A stretch of DNA of 64,000 nucleotides from the NCBI GenBank assembly GCA_020466095.1, contig CM035807.1, positions 79,752,351 through 79,816,350 of the forward strand, in the 5' to 3' direction. The position numbers were made by a program, and so were the translations under genes. The stretch comes from Chlorops oryzae. Lineage: Eukaryota > Arthropoda > Insecta > Diptera > Chloropidae. Below are positions 46,042-58,109 of the stretch, one piece after another. Numbering within the stretch: the stretch's first letter is position 1; each line of letters begins with the position of its first letter. The notes below the pieces were generated by a model. It ran no database searches. It had not been told where the DNA came from and was given only the letters and a program-made list of their open reading frames with translations.

Positions 46042-47291
46042 TAATATGTCGGTTAAAGAAATCCTGTGCATTAAATTAGCTTTATTTAAGATAGTTAGAA
46101 TGACCCGATTTAGGTCAAATATGCGCCGTTTTGTTCGATAACTTGTTGCCATTTTAAAGGTAATTTCATTATGCCTCTCTCATAGAAGCCCTCGTTCCTA
46201 TTAGCAAAAACTTGAGACAGTCGAATTTCAGAAGCCTCTCTTGAAGCGAATGTTTCCCAGAAAATTGTTCGCCATGGACAGGAACAGATGGTAATCACCT
46301 GGTGCAGGTCCGGACTTAGGTGAGATGCAGAAAACCTCCAACCAAACTTCCGGACTTCTGGCGAGTCACTATCGATGTGTGTGGAATGGCGTTGTCTGAT
46401 GGAACACAATTCCTTCCTATTGGCCAAAAGCTGGCCGCTTATGGGCGATTGCTTCCTTCAGACGGTCCAATTGTTGACAGTAGAGTTCCGAGTTAAGAGT
46501 TTTGCCGTATGGGAGCAGCTCATAGTAGATAATTCTGCCAATCCCACCAAACACAGCAAAACTTCCTGGCCGTCAATCGTGGCTTGGCCACCGTTTCGTT
46601 CACACGTGTTTCGACTACGACCGTTTTCGCTTGACGTTGTCGTAAGTGACCCACTTTTCATCACCAGTCACAAATTCAGAAATGGGTCGATTTTGTTGCG
46701 GTTCAGCAGCGATTCGCAGATGGAAAATTCGGTCTATGTTGTTTTTTTGCGTTAACTCGTGTGGCACACCCATACATCGAGCTTCTTTGTGTATCCAGCC
46801 TTATTCAAATGGTTCCAAACGGTTTTTTAGTGCAATCTTTAGCTCTTTTGCAATCGAAATCAGTGCTAACATGACGGTCGGACTCGATAATTTCCATGAT
46901 TTTATCGACAATTTCGACAATTGGCCTTCCAGTGCGTGTGCATCCTTGACATCGAAGTTACCGGAACGGAATCGACGAAAACAAAATTGCGCATATGGCT
47001 GTTACAGTATCAGGTCCATAAACGCTATTCACATTTTCAGCCGCCTGGCTTGCGTTTTCTCCTTATCGAAGAAAAACTGTAAAAATGTAGCGAATTTTCT
47101 TTGATGTCCATCTTTGACAAGCTCTTAAACAAAACTGAATCAATCAATCAAAAAGTGTCAAGAAAGCTTTTTTAGTAGGAACTGTCATCTTTCTAATGCC
47201 TAGCGGAACACATCGGACTTATTTACAATCGCGAATGCATAAAAAACGCCATCTATTGGAAAAATAATGGATTTCTTTTTACTACACCTAA
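46042..47291 (-). mobile_element. Decayed mariner element, same family as the intact copy
   Basis: Closely matches the element at 60625-61912 over its whole length. The 5' TIR (right edge, TTTTTACTACACC end at 47291) is well preserved next to TA. The other TIR has lost about ten bases and mutated (GGTTAAAGAAATCC remains). Length is about 1250 bp against 1288 for the intact copy. Confidence 0.85.
46110..47111 (-). pseudogene. mariner transposase pseudogene
   Basis: Runs from the ATG at 47109-47111 to the stop at 46110-46112 on the minus strand. It is very similar to the intact transposase, but a small deletion right after MDI and several single-base indels put pieces in all three frames. The best preserved piece is the last third (ending KWQQVIEQNGAYLT). 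The catalytic centre is split by frame changes, so no active enzyme can be made. Confidence 0.85.
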
Positions 47292-47947
47292 TATGTACTT
47301 AAATTAATATGCTCTGGTTATGCGTGCTCGTCTCTCTTGTTTTCTCCGGATTCATTGTATCAGACACGAAATACAATTAGTTTTAAGCTTGTTGCATCAC
47401 GAGCTTTTAGCTTTTAAAAAGGATCTGCACTATCATAAAAGGCAGTAATAGAAAGAAAAGGGTGCGTGAAAAATTGAAATTAAACGGTAAGCCGAGGTAA
47501 GTACGAGACAGTGCTTGGCTGCTGTTGGAGCAACAGTTCTTGCACAATGTGATACAACGCCAGAGGATACTTGTCTTTTTTCCGTCTTCTTTTTTCTATT
47601 GTTGTTGCTGTTGTTATTGTTGTCAACTTGCAGAAGCTTCAACCTTTCGAACCGGGAACTTTCACTACTTTTTAATTAATAATAAAGACGTAAAGGACTG
47701 CGTTTCGCATAAAAATTTTGTACGCATGCGTCGGCGATGTTTTCAAAACTTAGCATTTAAACTTTCACGTGCATTTATCTTAATTTGCTGTTTATGGCGT
47801 TTCTTTCATAAATTTTAAGTTTTTATGCAGTTGTGAAAAGTTCTACCTATCTTTTTTTTGTGGCGCATTAAGGTCTCTTAGTGAATAAGTTCTTGTTACC
47901 GTTTGGTCGTGTTCTAACGTTGACAGTACATACCGACATACGCATAC
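47292..47947. other. AT-rich stretch, no gene seen
   Basis: No supported gene. A TTGTTGTTGC-type tract lies near 47595-47625. Confidence 0.5.
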
Positions 47948-47955
47948 ACACATAC

Positions 47956-48651
47956 CAGGGGAACTGCGAATATTCGCATCCGCATCCGCAAGTGCGGAGC
48001 TTCCGCAAGAATTTCAACATCTGCATCCGCATCCGCATTCATCAATGCGGATTTTCATGCGGATGCAGGTGTGCCAGAGTTCTTATAAAAATACCTGATG
48101 GTAAGAGAAAGAGACAAAATGATTCTTAATCCGTTTTGGTTTTCTTCGTATCAATTATGTGTTGCTTTTTACACCATCATTATTGTCTGCTGTCTTTGTA
48201 AATTAAATATAAAGAAATCTTAGGCTTTGAATGTAATGAACCTCAACAAAGTTGGTTGGAAAATATAAGACAAATAATTTAAAATAGTTTGTATTAAATA
48301 TGGAATGTGTCGTCCGTTCGGTTCTAGATTTAGCCATTACCTCGAAAATGTATTCTCGAGTGGGGTTTTAGATCCGGCATTTTACATTATAGCAAAACGT
48401 AGACCCGATTCAGTTATATAGAACTAAAATTTGGATTTGACCCCGAAAACATATAGTAAGCCAAGTAAGACTTTGGTCTGATACTTTTTTTGGGCGGTGT
48501 ATTTATCTACTCATTTGTATGTATTTTTTTTATAAGTTTCTTTCTTAAAAATAATCATATCCGCATTCGCATCCGCGGATGTGATTTTTTAAAATCCGCA
48601 TCCACATCTGCATCCGCGGATGTCAAAAAAACCACATCCGTGACACCCCTG
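47956..48651. mobile_element. hAT-like non-autonomous element with 8-bp duplication
   Basis: Begins CAGGGGAACTGCGAAT and ends as the inverse of CAGGGGTGTCACGGAT. It is flanked by ACACATAC (47948-47955) and ATACATAC (48652-48659), seven of eight bases equal. Both subterminal regions are packed with (G)CATCCGCATCCGC and ATCCGCGGAT motifs, as expected of transposase-binding repeats. CAGNGNT ends with an 8-bp duplication are hAT hallmarks. No transposase is encoded in 696 bp. Confidence 0.7.
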
Positions 48652-48659
48652 ATACATAC

Positions 48660-50119
48660 ATATAATATGTATGTTTCAAAAGTGAATTCTGCGAAAAAGG
48701 AGTTAAATGTTTCAAAAATTTTGTGAATATGTGTTTGTATTAGTTTGTGAACGTTGCCAGACAATATTGCTTACAAGTTTTTGGAAAATTCTGTTCTTTT
48801 TTTCTCATAAATATTAAAATGTAATGGAAAAATTTTATATTTCAAACAAAGTCTCCGATTTTTGCCAGAGTTTTTCAAAAACTTCTATAAAGAGGAAGGT
48901 TGGCTCAGGTTACTGTGGCTGCCACCAAGAAGGTTGTCACATTTAGGCTTGATTGCCCCTTTGTGACACCACAAAAAATAGCAGCTCAAAGAGAAAAACA
49001 GAAAAATTAAACAACATCGACATGAGCTTGGAGTTGAACCCAGGGCCTCTCACTTCGTAAATTGGTATCTCAGCCACAGAGGGCGTCGAAAAAAAGTAGG
49101 TGTGATCAAAATCTCGAAAAGCGAGCAATAAAGGCTTAAAAAAGAAGAAATGGCCATGAATATCTGTGGGAAGGGGAAAAGCTGTTTTTATAAAGTCCAA
49201 ATGCTTTTCTCGCGTGAAAATACATACATTGAAATTTATCCCGTACTTTTTTTTGGGAAAAGCGTTGAGAAAATCCCTCTTTACAAGAAAATTAATCTGG
49301 CAACGCTTGCATGTATTTTTGTATGCGCCTGCATGTATATATTAATGCAGTGTTCTGCTTGGAAGATCATCAAAAATGATGAAATTCGTTTTTATGCGTA
49401 TAATACGCCTAAGGGACTTGGGGGGAAAAACGTTTTAAATTGGTTGCTGCTTGAAACTTGCAATGAGTTTTAAAATGTGCAAACTTAAATTTCACAGACA
49501 ATGCCAGATATAGAGGGTTTTTTCATTCGAATCTAAGATATTAAACTTCTCCGTTGCTATGCGATGTTAATAAACGAAAGGAACTTTTGTTAGCAGATAT
49601 TTACTCTTAAAAGGTAGTCAGTTAAGTACTTAGGTGCAAATTTTTTTCGTTACAATAACCACAGTGAATATACATAAATTTGTTGGTTAATATTATTTCT
49701 TAGGTTGTTGTCCCCCAAAAGGATTTTTTTTCCAACATGGTTCTTTCAAAAGCTTATGACTTAAAGAATTTTTGAGAATATTTTCAGATTTTTCTCTAAA
49801 GGGGTCCGCTGAATTCTTGCTGGTCAATAAAGAATGTTTTTCGAGGTTTTGAATCTCTAGTCGGTGGGTCCAGGTATTGTTTTACTAATTTGATTGGTCA
49901 TCTAGGCATCAGTAATTGCACTTTTTTCGAAATTCTATATTAGTCTTGCAAATGGGGCCTCTCAATTTCTAAACTTGATGTGAAAATGGGAAAAGAAATT
50001 TTGTGCTTACAAAGGACAATCCTTAGAGTTTTGGTAAAAAGCTAAATGTGAAATAAAAAGCTTTCAGACGTGAAAAAAGATTTGAATTTCGAAGATGACG
50101 GTCTAAAAAGAAAGATAAT
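48660..50119. other. AT-rich stretch with one tRNA-like sequence
   Basis: No supported gene. The only recognisable unit is the tRNA-like repeat at 49022-49092. Confidence 0.5.
49022..49092 (-). repeat. tRNA-like sequence (degenerate)
   Basis: On the minus strand: TGTGGCTGAGAT (A-box-like), TTTACGAAG in the anticodon region (an ACG-like loop), and CTGGGTTCAACTCCAAG (B box with a poor T-stem). The acceptor stem does not pair. Probably a tRNA-derived repeat. Confidence 0.4.
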
Positions 50120-50316
50120 CAGCCATATTCTGAATATTCCCGGAATTTACATTTCTCCGAGAATAAATTTCTTCTTTCTTAAATATTTGGGGGAATAAAT
50201 TTGATGGTGGATGATAATTTTCCTTACCCTATCTATTAAATAAAAGGAGAATTTTAGTCTTGAGAAATGTTAATTCCCCGGGAATTCGTTCCCCGGGAAT
50301 ATTCAGAATCGGGCTG
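50120..50316. mobile_element. TIR element (MITE), about 197 bp
   Basis: The left end CAGCC-x-x-x-TTCTGAATATTCCCGG is repeated inversely at the right (CCGGGAATATTCAGAA-x-x-x-GGCTG), with further AACATTTCTC similarity inside. No coding capacity; target duplication not resolved. Confidence 0.65.
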
Positions 50317-53300
50317 AATGTATAACGAAAAACTTTCACATGATAGAAAATTTTTTGCATTGAGGCTTAGAGGTCGCAAAAGGACTTGAATTTCCCCCTA
50401 CATACGCCTTAAAGAATGCTAAATTTAAAAAAAATTTTTTTTTTGTCAATTTAAAATTTCTTTTAAGCCAGCCGAAATGTTAACAAAAAATTTTGAAGCA
50501 ACTTAGTCATAGTTGTAATAAATTAAGAGAGCGAGGAAGATTAAATATTCCTACGAAGTTTTTACTGCAAAATTGTAGTAACAGGTATGCAAGTGCCGTA
50601 TACGGTAGTGGGCTTTGGATGATTGCTTTTAAAAGTGGAGAGCTGAATTCTTCTCCAGTTAAAAGTAGACGGCTAGATTGGGTTGGTTTACGTTGCTTTT
50701 ATTCCTTTGCTTACATATTTCATAGATTATAGTAGTAAATATAATAATAATAATACTAATAATAAATAATTTTGGTTTGCAATTTTTATTTGGATTAGAT
50801 TTTTCAGCGGAATTAGGGACAATTTGGACTGGGGCTAGATATTTCTGCTGGATTATACATTTTTTTAATCTTCTTTGTTGTTTGTTACTTAAATGCATCT
50901 GATATGACTATACGGAAAAATCATATTGGTGCATATCCGTCACTGGTCCACCCGAGAAGTATGCAAAATTTTTTAAATTTTGTAACTTTTTAGTATGTTA
51001 CAATTGGCTCATCGTAATGAAACTTAACATACTTTATCTTGACATAAAAATATATTTGCGTCCGTAAAATTTCTGGAACAAGCAAAAATTTGTTATAAAA
51101 ACTATCCTCTCACCGGAGCATGTATTGGTTTTAGCAAGATCGTCTGAAATATAATTTTATAAAATATTCTGAGCGATTTCCTATATTTGTGTCATTGAAT
51201 ATAAAATTGTCATTCCATCGTTATTAATATCAGAGATATACTTTTTTAAATTTAGCTATAAAAACTATTTTTTCAAGGGTTCGAGGACTATAGGAGATAA
51301 GAAGCTAAAATAAAAACTATTTTTCAAAAGATTCAAGGACTTTAAGAGAGAAAGATCCCAAATTTTTTGCAAATTAAATGTAATTCTAAACCCGTTTTGC
51401 TTGAAGGATCAACATAAATGGGCCATTTTAAAATAGTTATTAAAGAAAATATCAAATTTTTTCAATGGCTTGAGTTTTTGAGAGATGTAGAGAAGCGATT
51501 ATTTTTCAGCTTTTTGAGATGCTTCCATCCACAATGACGACAAAAATGATTCCAATATATCATGGAAAATCTTTGTTTACAAAAGCGCAGGATTAAAATT
51601 CACATTTGACCTATAGTTTCTTCGGCATAATTATTAAGAATGGGCTATAGAATAATGTTCTGCTAGTGGAATAGGAAGTTAGCAAATCGATCTACCTAAA
51701 CGAGTATTCTTGATGCTTGCTCTATCTCTTCCATTTTTCTTGAAATCCTCAAGAAGTGAAACTTGTTCTTTCCAGCATCACAAGTTAAAATCCTGTAATA
51801 ACGATAAACATCGCAATTCATAAGCAAACTTTTTACTTCATCATTTTTTTTTGCTTCTATTCGTTCGTTTTCTACATTCTGTTGGCTTCATTTTAATTCG
51901 CTTTTTGTTATTGCTCTGTTTTTGTTTTTTTTTTTTTTGTGTGCTATTTTCTTGCTATTCGTGAAGTCGGTTTTGGTATTGTACTTAGCTTAAGTAACTT
52001 AATCCATGTGTATGTGACTTTAGCTCAAGCTTGGATATAACTTCAATGTAGCCACATACAAACATATATAAATACATATATACATACAAACATAAACATA
52101 CAAACATATATACATACAAACATATATACATACAAACATATATACATACATATATACATACATATATACATACATATATACATACATATATACATACAAA
52201 TATACATACATATATACATATAAACGTTCGAGTGTGGATGTGTATTCAAGAGTTTAGCGTTTGTGTTTGACTAAATGACATTCATGCCATACGAAGCATT
52301 CCCCAACTAATGCTGTGTTCCTTTCGTTGAATGTGTTTGTGTTTGAGTTGACTTTATGGCTTAGCTTTGTAGTGCAAAGCATATGAAGTTTATGCTACGT
52401 GCTCACTCTTGGAAAGCCCGTTAGTATTACAATGAGCTTTAGCAAAAATATTGTTGAGTTATGCAACAAATCTAAACGACAAGAGATTTCGACAAAATAA
52501 AATTAGAAAGTAAATACAAAAATAAAAAACTAAACAAAAATAAGTAAGATAGTAATCAGTGATTTTGACACTGGCTTTTATTCATAGAATGCCGCTTGAA
52601 ACAGAGGACAAGAGCAGCGATTAATTTTATCAATGCTTCATCTTAAAGATGATCTTTTTGTTGTGAAAATAGATACTTTGAAGCAAAATGAAGGAGACGT
52701 TTTCAACTATTATGGAAAGTCTAGAAAAAGTCTTTTTTTTTTGCTCCATAAAATTTTTCAAGAACTTAAAAAGGATATAGCCGACTGCGGCTCCCTGAAA
52801 GGAGTATAAGGTACCACCTAAAAACAATGGGGAAACCGATTTCATTGTTCCTATTACGCAGTGTCCTTTCAATGTCCGTGAAAATCCTTTTTAGCAAGCC
52901 CATTTTCAAAATCTTATATCTCGAAAATAAGTAAGATAAAAAGGTGAAACAAATATGGGCCGATTTGTAACTTGTAATTAATAACACAAAAAAAAACGCC
53001 AAATATATAAACATATATTTCAACTTTACACTAAGAAAAGTTTTTGCTACACAAAAGAAAATAAAACTTTATTATTTTTTTAAGTACTAAGATGATTCGG
53101 AATTTTGACATTTATTTCAATTGTGTGTTTCTCCATACGTATTTCGGTGAATTCACTTCCGCCTTCATCAGGATTATTCCGAATTCTTTTTTTTTAAATC
53201 TATTTCCGTTTTCCCGACACGTTCTTGTTTTTCAAAAACAAATTACCTCTAAGCATTCCCTTTTATCAAAAAACATTTCATCTAAAAAGGTAGCTTTTTG

Positions 53301-53485
53301 AGATATTTCGAAAAGCCAAGGAGTGAAGCTGCCTTAAGGGGTTATTCTGATAAAACCACTTTTCAAAATAGATTCGTATTTCGAAAGTAAAACCTTTTGA
53401 CAATATGCTGTATAAAAATCAGACCGAAGACCGAAGATATCTGCTTCAAAATTAAGTGGCAAGATTCCACCCGAACATACATAAC
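50317..53485. other. AT-rich stretch with one microsatellite
   Basis: No supported gene. The only recognisable unit is the (TATATACATACA)n tract at 52061-52220. Confidence 0.5.
52061..52220. repeat. (TATATACATACA)n microsatellite
   Basis: About 160 bp of TACATACA/ TATA/ AACATA units. The Tyr-Met-Cys frames on the minus strand are by-products of the tract. Confidence 0.9.
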
Positions 53486-53493
53486 ATACATAC

Positions 53494-53584
53494 TAGTGAT
53501 GTTACGAATGCGGTTTTTTTAAACAATGCGAATATCTGTCGCCGATATTCGTGAATGCGAATGCGGTTATTCGCAACATAACTA
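53494..53584. mobile_element. 91-bp hAT-like MITE with perfect 8-bp duplication
   Basis: Begins TAGTGATGTTACGAATGCGG and ends as the inverse of TAGTTATGTTGCGAAT. It is flanked on both sides by ATACATAC (53486-53493 and 53585-53592). GAATGCG and CGCAT motifs repeat inside. The 8-bp duplication and short ends indicate hAT mobilisation. Confidence 0.75.
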
Positions 53585-53592
53585 ATACATAC

Positions 53593-56016
53593 ATATTCAT
53601 ACAAATGAAGTTAAATAAAAGTTTTAAACATTAAAATGGTTGAACTTTTTGTCAACAATCACAACTTCATGAAAATGGTCTTGACCGGACAAAAATCGGT
53701 GGTGCTGTACACAATAGGATCTGATTTGATAACATATAAATTGGGCCTGGTTAGAGAACTGAACGAAAGGTCTTATAAAGGGGTGCTTAATTCCTCCCGA
53801 TCATCCTCCACTCAAGAGCTTCAATTTTGGAGGATTACTCGGGTGTTGTTTTTGTAGGCCCGCTTGACTGTACATACCAATCTTTCTTGCTATAATTGAA
53901 TATAAAGATCAGTACAATCATCCGTACTTAGTAAATGTAAGTAGCTCATTACTTAATGAGATTTATACGAATATGCATACATATATTCAGTACACATTAT
54001 AAATGAAGAGTAAAAAGAATTTAAGAATTCATTGAGGCAAAATCATTTGAGTTAAAAGCACGTCCGATTGTAAAAACATTTCAACGAGTGTGTTCAGCTA
54101 ATAAATTTCCATTCACACTTGACTACATCCTCCGTCTGAAGTGCAGTTACGTTTTTATGTGTGTATGTATGCATTTATGTTAAGGATGCTGACAACAGTA
54201 ACATAAATAAATTGCAAATAAGAGAAAAAAAGAAAAGATGAAAAACAATAAAAAAAAGAAAAGAAGAAAAAAATAATAAAATGAACAAAAGAATGAAAAA
54301 ATGCATACTAGCGTGGCTCCATCGATATATATGTGTGTGGGAAATTTTTCGTGACTCGCGGTTTTCCACTGGTCTTAGGGCTTTCTTCATTTACTGCCGG
54401 CAAAAATGCTGCAGCTGCACTTGCAGCATCGAAATTTCCGTCGACATCGTCGCATGTGATGAACTCGTTTGCTCGGTGAGTTATGCTTACGGCTTTGCCC
54501 GTGAGGTGCAATTATTATGAATAATTAATGAGGTGAGTGTGTCTTCTCCAAGAAATGTTGCAACTTAGTAAGAAAGAATTCTCTACGCTTTGTGCAGTGC
54601 TGCCACAAAGACCTCACATCGAGAGCACAGATTATTTATGAGTGCATGCGAGTACTTACAGTTGGTTGGTAGGTGGCCTCTTGTGTGCCGTCCATGTCTC
54701 CTCTTGGTTGTCGCGGCTTACTGAGGCGATTTAAGTGAATTTTTATTGCGGAACCATTTTATATACATACATATACATATACCACTGTGAGCATGTTTAA
54801 TAGGAGCAACGTAAAATGTAAGGTCGAGAAAGACGAGAAAAGTGTGGCGAAAAGTATTAAAGAGTAAATTAATATGTCTTCGAGTCTTATGCGAATAGAC
54901 TATTCATTCATTCGTTTCCTTTTCCCCCCCAACATAAATGAGGGTTAATGACACGTCATAATTTGAATAAAAGTTTAACAAACCTTAGAAATATTCTAAA
55001 GAATTTTCCGCCTTTACAGATATATTATGAATTTTTCCTTCTATTTAACTTGGCAACTTCGTTAATTCGTTCGACTACTCTTGCACATACATATTTACTT
55101 ATATGAAAGGAAAAAATAACATTTCTCGACAGAAAATATTTTTTTTTTTAAACGAATTTTTCCGAAAAAAAAGACTTTAGTTAAGGCCTCTTTTGTTCAA
55201 CACATTCGAAGACAACAGGCTTATGTAACATAAAATCATATCTGAAGGCATGCCATTTAGAAAATACAGATTTCTGTTGGGCGTTGATTTAACTCCTTGC
55301 TTATCTAAAAGTCAATTTTGTAAGAGTCTGCAATTTTCATCTATTCTTTTAAAAATTCAAAAGCAGCTTATTCTGTTTTCTCGCCCTCGCTCTTGCCCTT
55401 GCTTTCACCCTTCGAGTTTTGTGAATTTTTGAATAACTTGAATAAGTCATTAAGCTTGAATGTGGGAAAGCTGCTGCCATTATCTAGCGCCAAGCACATA
55501 TTTTGGTTTTAGTGTGTATATATATATGTGTGTTTTTTAAGTCATATTTAGAACAATAGAACAGACATTTCGATTACTGTCTATTCAAGACAATAGTCCG
55601 TTTGCTTGGATGTTTCTCTCTCTCTCTCGCTCTCACTCAATCACTCCCTCTCACTTACTCACTCCCTCTCACCCACTCACTCACTATCTCCCTCTCTCCT
55701 TCCGTGATCTGTACTCAGTGTCCAATTGATACCGAAAAACAAAAACAGAACATGTTTGTGCACATACATTTAGCTTGGGGATCGTCGACGTATGAGCATT
55801 ATCAACGTTATGTTTACAAGAATACACTCATACGTCAGGCTATACAAAAACGGACATCATATACAAATAAAGAGCAATATTTGAAACATTGCTCTAATTT
55901 TTTGAAAGTTGCACTTGTATTCGTATCTATTCGTTTGATGTCGTTATTCTGAATCTTTTGGAATGAATTTCCTTTTTCAATTATATGCATTTTAATAGGC
56001 GGATATTACGATAGTA
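53593..56016. other. Gene-free stretch
   Basis: No supported gene. Includes A-rich DNA near 54220-54300 and a CTCACTCACTCC-type pyrimidine tract near 55613-55699. Confidence 0.5.
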
Positions 56017-58109
56017 TACTGAAAGAAATATCGGCAGTAATATTGAATAAAAATTTTCGTTAATATTTGAATACGAATTTTAGTCAATATAACGAATTTT
56101 CTTCATGCTGACGAAAATATTTGTTATATTGCACAAATTTTGTGAATGGAACGAAAAAAAATTCTTCAATATGAGTTAAATAGTTTAATCAATATAACAA
56201 AAATTCTTCATAGGTACGAAAACATTTCTTCATACTGAAGAAATTTTTTTTACATATGACAAAAGCTTTCGTAGGACATTTTAAAATTTAGAATTTTCGT
56301 ATAATAAAGAAATTTCTTCAATATGACGTAATTTGTTGGTTGACATGAAGAAATTTCGTTAATATAACAAAACGTATTCGTGAATATAAAGAAATAAATT
56401 TCGTAAATATGAAGAAATTTTTTCAATATGACGAACAAATTGTCTTAAAACTAATTTATATATTAAATATAACGAATTTATTTCGTATAAATAAAGAAAT
56501 TTCTTCAATATGACTAATGTAATTCTTGAGATATGAAGAATTTCCTCAATATTACGAAAATGTGAATATTTTTAAGAAGTTCTTGGGGTTGATGAGTCTT
56601 AAGCCAGAAGATTCAGAGTCATAAGCAAAGTTCGTCCATGACGTGAAAACGCGTTTTTTTATGGAAGCAGAGAAACTGTGTTTAATTTGGAAATTGAAAG
56701 AAAATATTGCTCGCGTTCAAAACCGCAAAAAATCTGATAGGTGTGTATTAAGTCATATATATTTTGCGAAGTGTTCCGTTTTTAATAAACTCAAATTTTT
56801 TAAAGTGCCACATTGACGGAGAGACGCTTCTGCATATGAGTGAGGTTCATATTTCGTACTGGATCCGGTGACACTGGAAGTTGATACGCTGAAAACACTA
56901 TAGAAAATACAAGTAAGTATAACAATTGATGCTATATTGCTAAATTTGGTTAATGAAGTGGATGAAATTGAACGACAATTATTTATTTATTTCAGGGAAT
57001 TATTTGACTTGGAGTACCCAAAGCAAAGCGTTTGCGTATGGACATTTGTACAAACATTTTTTATTTATATTTACTTAAGTTCAGACGTTAAAAGCCAAAA
57101 ATTAAAGGCTTTCGTGTCTCAACTAAAAAAAAAATATTAAAACTGTACCACCCTACAATAGTACCTATATAAATAGCTTAGCTTAACAAAACCAACATTA
57201 CAATATGTAATTTTTCCATGCATAGTTATGAATACATGAATTAGTATACAACACACAAAAACTCAGCACATATCTAACTTTTTAATGCCTAATTTTGGAA
57301 TATAATTGTAAAATATAGCACAGAAAATATATATCTATATATAATATTGATCTTTGGAGGCATTATAAGCAACGCAATAATAAATAAAAATAATATTAAA
57401 ATTAATTTCGATGTAATTTACTTTGACTTGACATTTTGGTTTAAAGTATATTTTTAGGGAAAATGCTGTATTATTTTGAAAAATTTCTTTAAGTCCTTTC
57501 ATAATATTTTAGAATTTTCGTCCTTTTAACGACACAATCATATATACATAAAATTGTTTTTTAATTCTTATCGTGAGTCTTTATTTAGTCAATCATTATT
57601 GCTTGCAATGAGAAAGTTAATATACTGTTTTGTGTGTATGATATTTGGACGATTTTCTTGTCTATAAAAAATAGCAGATGTGAGACAGACGGGACTCACA
57701 ACAGTTAATACATATGATGAAATTTTGAAATATATAAATATGAAGAAATTTCTTCAATATAACTAAGCAGGGTTGCGTATTTCAATAAATTTCTTCATAT
57801 TGAAGAAAATCTTTTGTAATATTGAAGAAATTTATTCAATATCAATAATTGTTTTCGTAGATATGAAGAAATTTCTTCAATATAACGAAGCAGGATAATA
57901 TACTTGAAGAAATTTGACTAAAATAATTTCGTAGATATGAAGATATTTCTTCAATATAACGAAATTTTTTTCCTGATTTGAATTTCTTCATATTGAATAT
58001 CGTCTTTATTCATATTGATTGCTTTTTTTAGTTAGCTCTATTTTTACTGCCGTTTCTTTAATAACGCAGCCCATTTCTTCAATATTACCTACGGATTTTT
58101 TTCGGTGTA
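56017..58109. mobile_element. 2.1-kb element with inverted subterminal repeat arrays
   Basis: The left end (T)ACTGAAAGAAAT and the inverse of the right end CACCGAAAAAAAT match, followed inwards by (G)TAATATTGAA(T/G)AAA on both sides. Arrays of ATGAAGAAATTTCTTCAATAT-like units with many variants fill about 56030-56590 and 57720-58090. The centre (about 56600-57700) is unrelated AT-rich DNA with no recognisable protein. The architecture is the same as that of the CACTG-ended element at 40939, suggesting one superfamily. TA may be duplicated at the edges; the exact limits are uncertain. Confidence 0.55.

Noticed and set aside
52020..52249. Minus-strand Tyr-Met-Cys repeat frames
   Set aside because: Translations of the (TATATACATACA)n microsatellite.
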